Positions 61,688 to 64,000 of a stretch of DNA of 64,000 nucleotides are shown piece by piece (the stretch's first letter is position 1; each line of letters begins with the position of its first letter). The DNA is taken from positions 62,001-126,000 of the forward strand of contig NZ_JAPCHV010000002.1 of the NCBI RefSeq assembly GCF_026107645.2, written 5' to 3'. Source of the DNA: Flavobacterium sp. MFBS3-15. Lineage in GTDB: Bacteria; Bacteroidota; Bacteroidia; Flavobacteriales; Flavobacteriaceae. The notes below the pieces were generated by a model. The model worked only from the letters and a program-made list of their open reading frames with translations, was not told the origin of the DNA and ran no database searches. Both the position numbers and the translations under genes were made by a program.

Positions 61688-63523
61688 ATGAATAAATTTG
61701 AACAATTAGGATTGAATGAATCGCTTCTGAGGGCGATAAACGATCTAGGATTTGAGAATCCGTCAGAAGTACAGGAAAAAGCGATTCCCCTATTATTGGA
61801 AAAAGATACAGATATTGTAGCGCTTGCGCAAACGGGGACAGGGAAAACAGCAGCTTTTGGTTTTCCGCTTATCCAAAAAATAAACCCTGAAAACAGGGAA
61901 ACACAGGCACTTATCCTTTCACCGACACGTGAGCTTTGCCTGCAGATTACCAACGAAATTAAGCTTTATTCCAAGTATATCAAGGGTGTTAACACCGTTG
62001 CAGTATATGGCGGGGCAAGCATTACAGAGCAGGCCAGGGAAATAAAGCGCGGTGCGCAGATCATCGTGGCTACTCCGGGAAGGATGCAGGACATGATTAA
62101 TCGCGGGCTGGTAAACATTTCTAAAATCGACTTCTGTATCCTTGATGAGGCAGATGAGATGCTGAACATGGGCTTTTATGATGATATCGTAAACATCCTT
62201 TCTACCTCACCGGACGATAAGAGCACGTGGCTTTTCTCGGCTACCATGCCGCAGGAAGTGGCGCGTATCGCCAAAGAATTCATGCGCAAGCCGCTTGAGA
62301 TCACTGTGGGCCATAAGAATTCGGGTTCATCTACAGTATCGCACGAGTTTTACCTTGTGAATGCACGCGACCGCTATGAGGCGCTGAAGCGTTTGGCCGA
62401 TGCCAACCCGGACATCTTCTCGGTTATCTTCTGCCGTACAAAAAGGGATACCCAGGCAGTTGCCGAAAAACTGATCGAGGACGGGTACAACGCCGCTGCA
62501 CTGCATGGCGACCTTAGCCAGGCACAGCGCGACGGTGTTATGAAATCCTTCCGTGGCAGGCAGATACAGATGCTTGTGGCTACCGACGTTGCCGCCAGGG
62601 GTATCGATGTAGATAACGTTACGCACGTGATCAATTACCAGCTGCCGGACGAGATCGAGACCTACAACCACCGTAGCGGACGTACGGGTCGTGCCGGAAA
62701 GCTGGGTACATCCATCGTAATCATTACTAAAAGTGAACTGCGTAAAATATCTGCCATTGAGAGGATTATCAAACAAAAGTTTGAAGAAAAAACAATACCT
62801 TCAGGCATTGAGATATGTGAAATACAGCTGTTCCACCTTGCTAACAAGATTAAGGATGTTGAAGTTGACCATGAGATTGACTCATACCTTCCTGCCATCT
62901 ATGAGGTAATGAAAGACCTTACTAAAGAGGAGCTGATCAAGAAGATGGTATCGGTTGAATTTAACCGCTTCATCAACTACTATAAAAAGAACAGGGACCT
63001 TTCGGCACAAAAAGCAGGTTCGGAACGCAGGGAAAGCTTTGCCTCAAATGACGGCGGAAGCGGAAACGGCGCGGTGCGTTACTTTGTAAACATTGGGTCG
63101 AGGGATAACTTCGACTGGATGAGCCTGAAGGATTTCCTTCGTGATACGCTTGGCCTTGGACGCGACGATGTATTTAAAGTGGATGTAAAAGAAGGCTTTT
63201 CCTTCTTTAATACAGATGCCGAACACAGTGAGGTCGTTCTGGAAACCCTGAACAGTATGCACCTTGAAGGCCGCAGGCTGAATGTTGAAATATCCAAGAA
63301 TGACGGACGTGACAACAACAACCGCAGGGACCACAACGGCAGGAGCGGTGGTGGCTTTAAGCGTGCCGGAGGCGACAGGAGCACCGACCGCAATGCCAGA
63401 AGTGAACGCAGGGGCGAATCGTTTGGAGGCGGCAGGAGCGGGGCCAGGACACAAAGCCCGGCAGGACGCGCACCGCGCAGGAGCAGTGATTCGACAGGAT
63501 CGCGTAAGCCGAGGAGGAGCTAA
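61688..63523 (+). CDS. DEAD-box RNA helicase (DeaD/CsdA type)
   Basis: 611 residues. Core helicase: AQTGTGKT (K53), DEAD at 153-156, SAT, then the second RecA domain with HRSGRTGRAG. It continues into a DbpA-like RNA-binding domain (about 455-540, with RYFVNIGSRDNFDWMSLKDFLRD) and an Arg/Gly-rich tail to the end. It unwinds RNA in ribosome assembly and mRNA turnover, often at low temperature. The RG tail suggests RNA condensation or extra RNA binding. Confidence 0.94.
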   Translation: MNKFEQLGLNESLLRAINDLGFENPSEVQEKAIPLLLEKDTDIVALAQTGTGKTAAFGFPLIQKINPENRETQALILSPTRELCLQITNEIKLYSKYIKGVNTVAVYGGASITEQAREIKRGAQIIVATPGRMQDMINRGLVNISKIDFCILDEADEMLNMGFYDDIVNILSTSPDDKSTWLFSATMPQEVARIAKEFMRKPLEITVGHKNSGSSTVSHEFYLVNARDRYEALKRLADANPDIFSVIFCRTKRDTQAVAEKLIEDGYNAAALHGDLSQAQRDGVMKSFRGRQIQMLVATDVAARGIDVDNVTHVINYQLPDEIETYNHRSGRTGRAGKLGTSIVIITKSELRKISAIERIIKQKFEEKTIPSGIEICEIQLFHLANKIKDVEVDHEIDSYLPAIYEVMKDLTKEELIKKMVSVEFNRFINYYKKNRDLSAQKAGSERRESFASNDGGSGNGAVRYFVNIGSRDNFDWMSLKDFLRDTLGLGRDDVFKVDVKEGFSFFNTDAEHSEVVLETLNSMHLEGRRLNVEISKNDGRDNNNRRDHNGRSGGGFKRAGGDRSTDRNARSERRGESFGGGRSGARTQSPAGRAPRRSSDSTGSRKPRRS

Positions 63524-63602
63524 GCGAAATAATTTCGCATAATTATATACTAACTACAAAATATCCCGTTTGTTTATTACTTTTACATCAGATAAGCAGC
63601 CG

Positions 63603-64000
63603 ATGAGATATTTTGTAGTTTTTTTATTTTTATTTTTTACCCTTATATCCGGCGCACAGGATGCCCAAAATGCCGGGACTGTGTCGGGGACGATCCTCAC
63701 TGATGTGGACCAGCTGCCCGTACAGGGCGTTAACGTGATTAACATCAATAAAGTAAGGGGCGTAGTAACCGATGCAAAGGGTAACTTTACCATTGAGGCG
63801 GTTGCCAACGATACGCTGCATATCTCCTACATAGGTTTCCAGTCCATCAAAGTGCGCGTAACCAATGACTGGATCAAATACAAAACTGTAGCCAAAATTC
63901 CAATTACCGAACGCGCCTACACGCTTAATGAAGTTGTTGTAGACAAATACCACCTTACCGGATATCTTCCTGTTGATTCCAAGCTGATTCCCGTAAAGGA
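63603..64000 (+). CDS. Secreted protein with CarboxypepD_reg-like domain, cut at the window edge
   Basis: A partial gene of 132 codons with a signal peptide (to about residue 19, GAQ). The first domain, about 25-110, is a beta-sandwich of the carboxypeptidase-regulatory type: GTVSGTILTDVDQLPVQGVNVININK, then GNFTIEAV and LHISYIGFQSIKV. The segment after it, ITERAYTLNEVVV, resembles the link to a TonB plug, or to a DUF in shorter proteins. The remainder lies beyond 64000, so either a TonB-dependent receptor or a short surface protein is possible. Confidence 0.75.
   Translation, partial: MRYFVVFLFLFFTLISGAQDAQNAGTVSGTILTDVDQLPVQGVNVININKVRGVVTDAKGNFTIEAVANDTLHISYIGFQSIKVRVTNDWIKYKTVAKIPITERAYTLNEVVVDKYHLTGYLPVDSKLIPVK

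Noticed and set aside
1..64000. Search for tRNA, rRNA, phage genes and insertion sequences
   Set aside because: I found no tRNA-like cloverleaf, no rRNA segment, no integrase or transposase motif and no phage structural gene.

Overview
The window is a chromosomal segment of a member of the Bacteroidota, most likely a Flavobacterium or close relative. The grounds are promoters of the flavobacterial type (a TAnnTTTG -7 element, in the best cases with an upstream TTG), almost no Shine-Dalgarno sequences, an lpxC-fabZ fusion inside a lipid A cluster, many small lipoproteins, and a serine-palmitoyltransferase-like enzyme. I saw no phage, insertion sequence, CRISPR array, tRNA or rRNA. Most of the window is core chromosome, with a few lower-GC accessory patches.

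Layout. 0-6 kb: a probable divergent gene start at the left edge, a succinate-semialdehyde-type dehydrogenase, a GH30 lipoprotein, a lysine-rich histone H1-like protein and an HD phosphohydrolase. 5.8-12.2 kb: an envelope and core cluster (lpxD, lpxC-fabZ, lpxA, efp, a second lpxD-like gene, a SnoaL-like gene, sucD), then a parDE toxin-antitoxin pair with a clear operator. 12.8-20.3 kb: an S41 peptidase, then ligD and ku (non-homologous end joining), an outer-membrane-type protein, a DUF892 ferritin-like protein and a deoxyinosine-type DNA glycosylase. 20.8-30.5 kb: secreted proteins and lipoproteins, a CocE-type hydrolase, a trio of two J-domain proteins around an FKBP-like lipoprotein, and a patatin gene broken by one base. 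30.7-33.1 kb: an overlapping histidine kinase/response regulator pair. 33.8-37.7 kb: a REP-rich low-GC patch, then uvrA with a tiny membrane ORF behind it. 37.9-40.6 kb: uncharacterised genes, including a membrane protein whose N-terminus closely resembles EF-Tu domain III. 40.6-43.5 kb: a five-gene minus-strand operon (methyltransferase, ZIP transporter, murQ, small membrane protein, lipoprotein). 43.6-55.2 kb: regulators, two ECF sigma systems, a cytosolic copper-storage protein, twin HAD phosphatases, thioredoxin, an L,D-transpeptidase and a sirtuin with no cysteines. 55.2-64 kb: housekeeping genes (SpoU-family methyltransferase, pyrD, HMG-CoA-lyase-like, AOS-family PLP enzyme, a small membrane-protein operon ending in rdgB, a DEAD-box helicase) and the start of a surface protein cut by the window edge.

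Intergenic DNA is unusually structured. There are at least four families of short repeats: a roughly 135-155 bp element with AACCACATAG termini in four copies; a GGTTATTTGTGG element flanking efp on both sides; a REP-type palindrome in five copies around 34 kb; and a GTCGTAAAG inverted repeat after pyrD. Several copies touch or supply the stop codon of the neighbouring gene.

The points I would look at first are the EF-Tu-domain-III membrane protein and its neighbours, the cysteine-free CobB-like sirtuin, the four-copy AACCACATAG element, and the parDE operator. Nothing here proves a new system. The EF-Tu-like cluster is the best candidate for undescribed biology.
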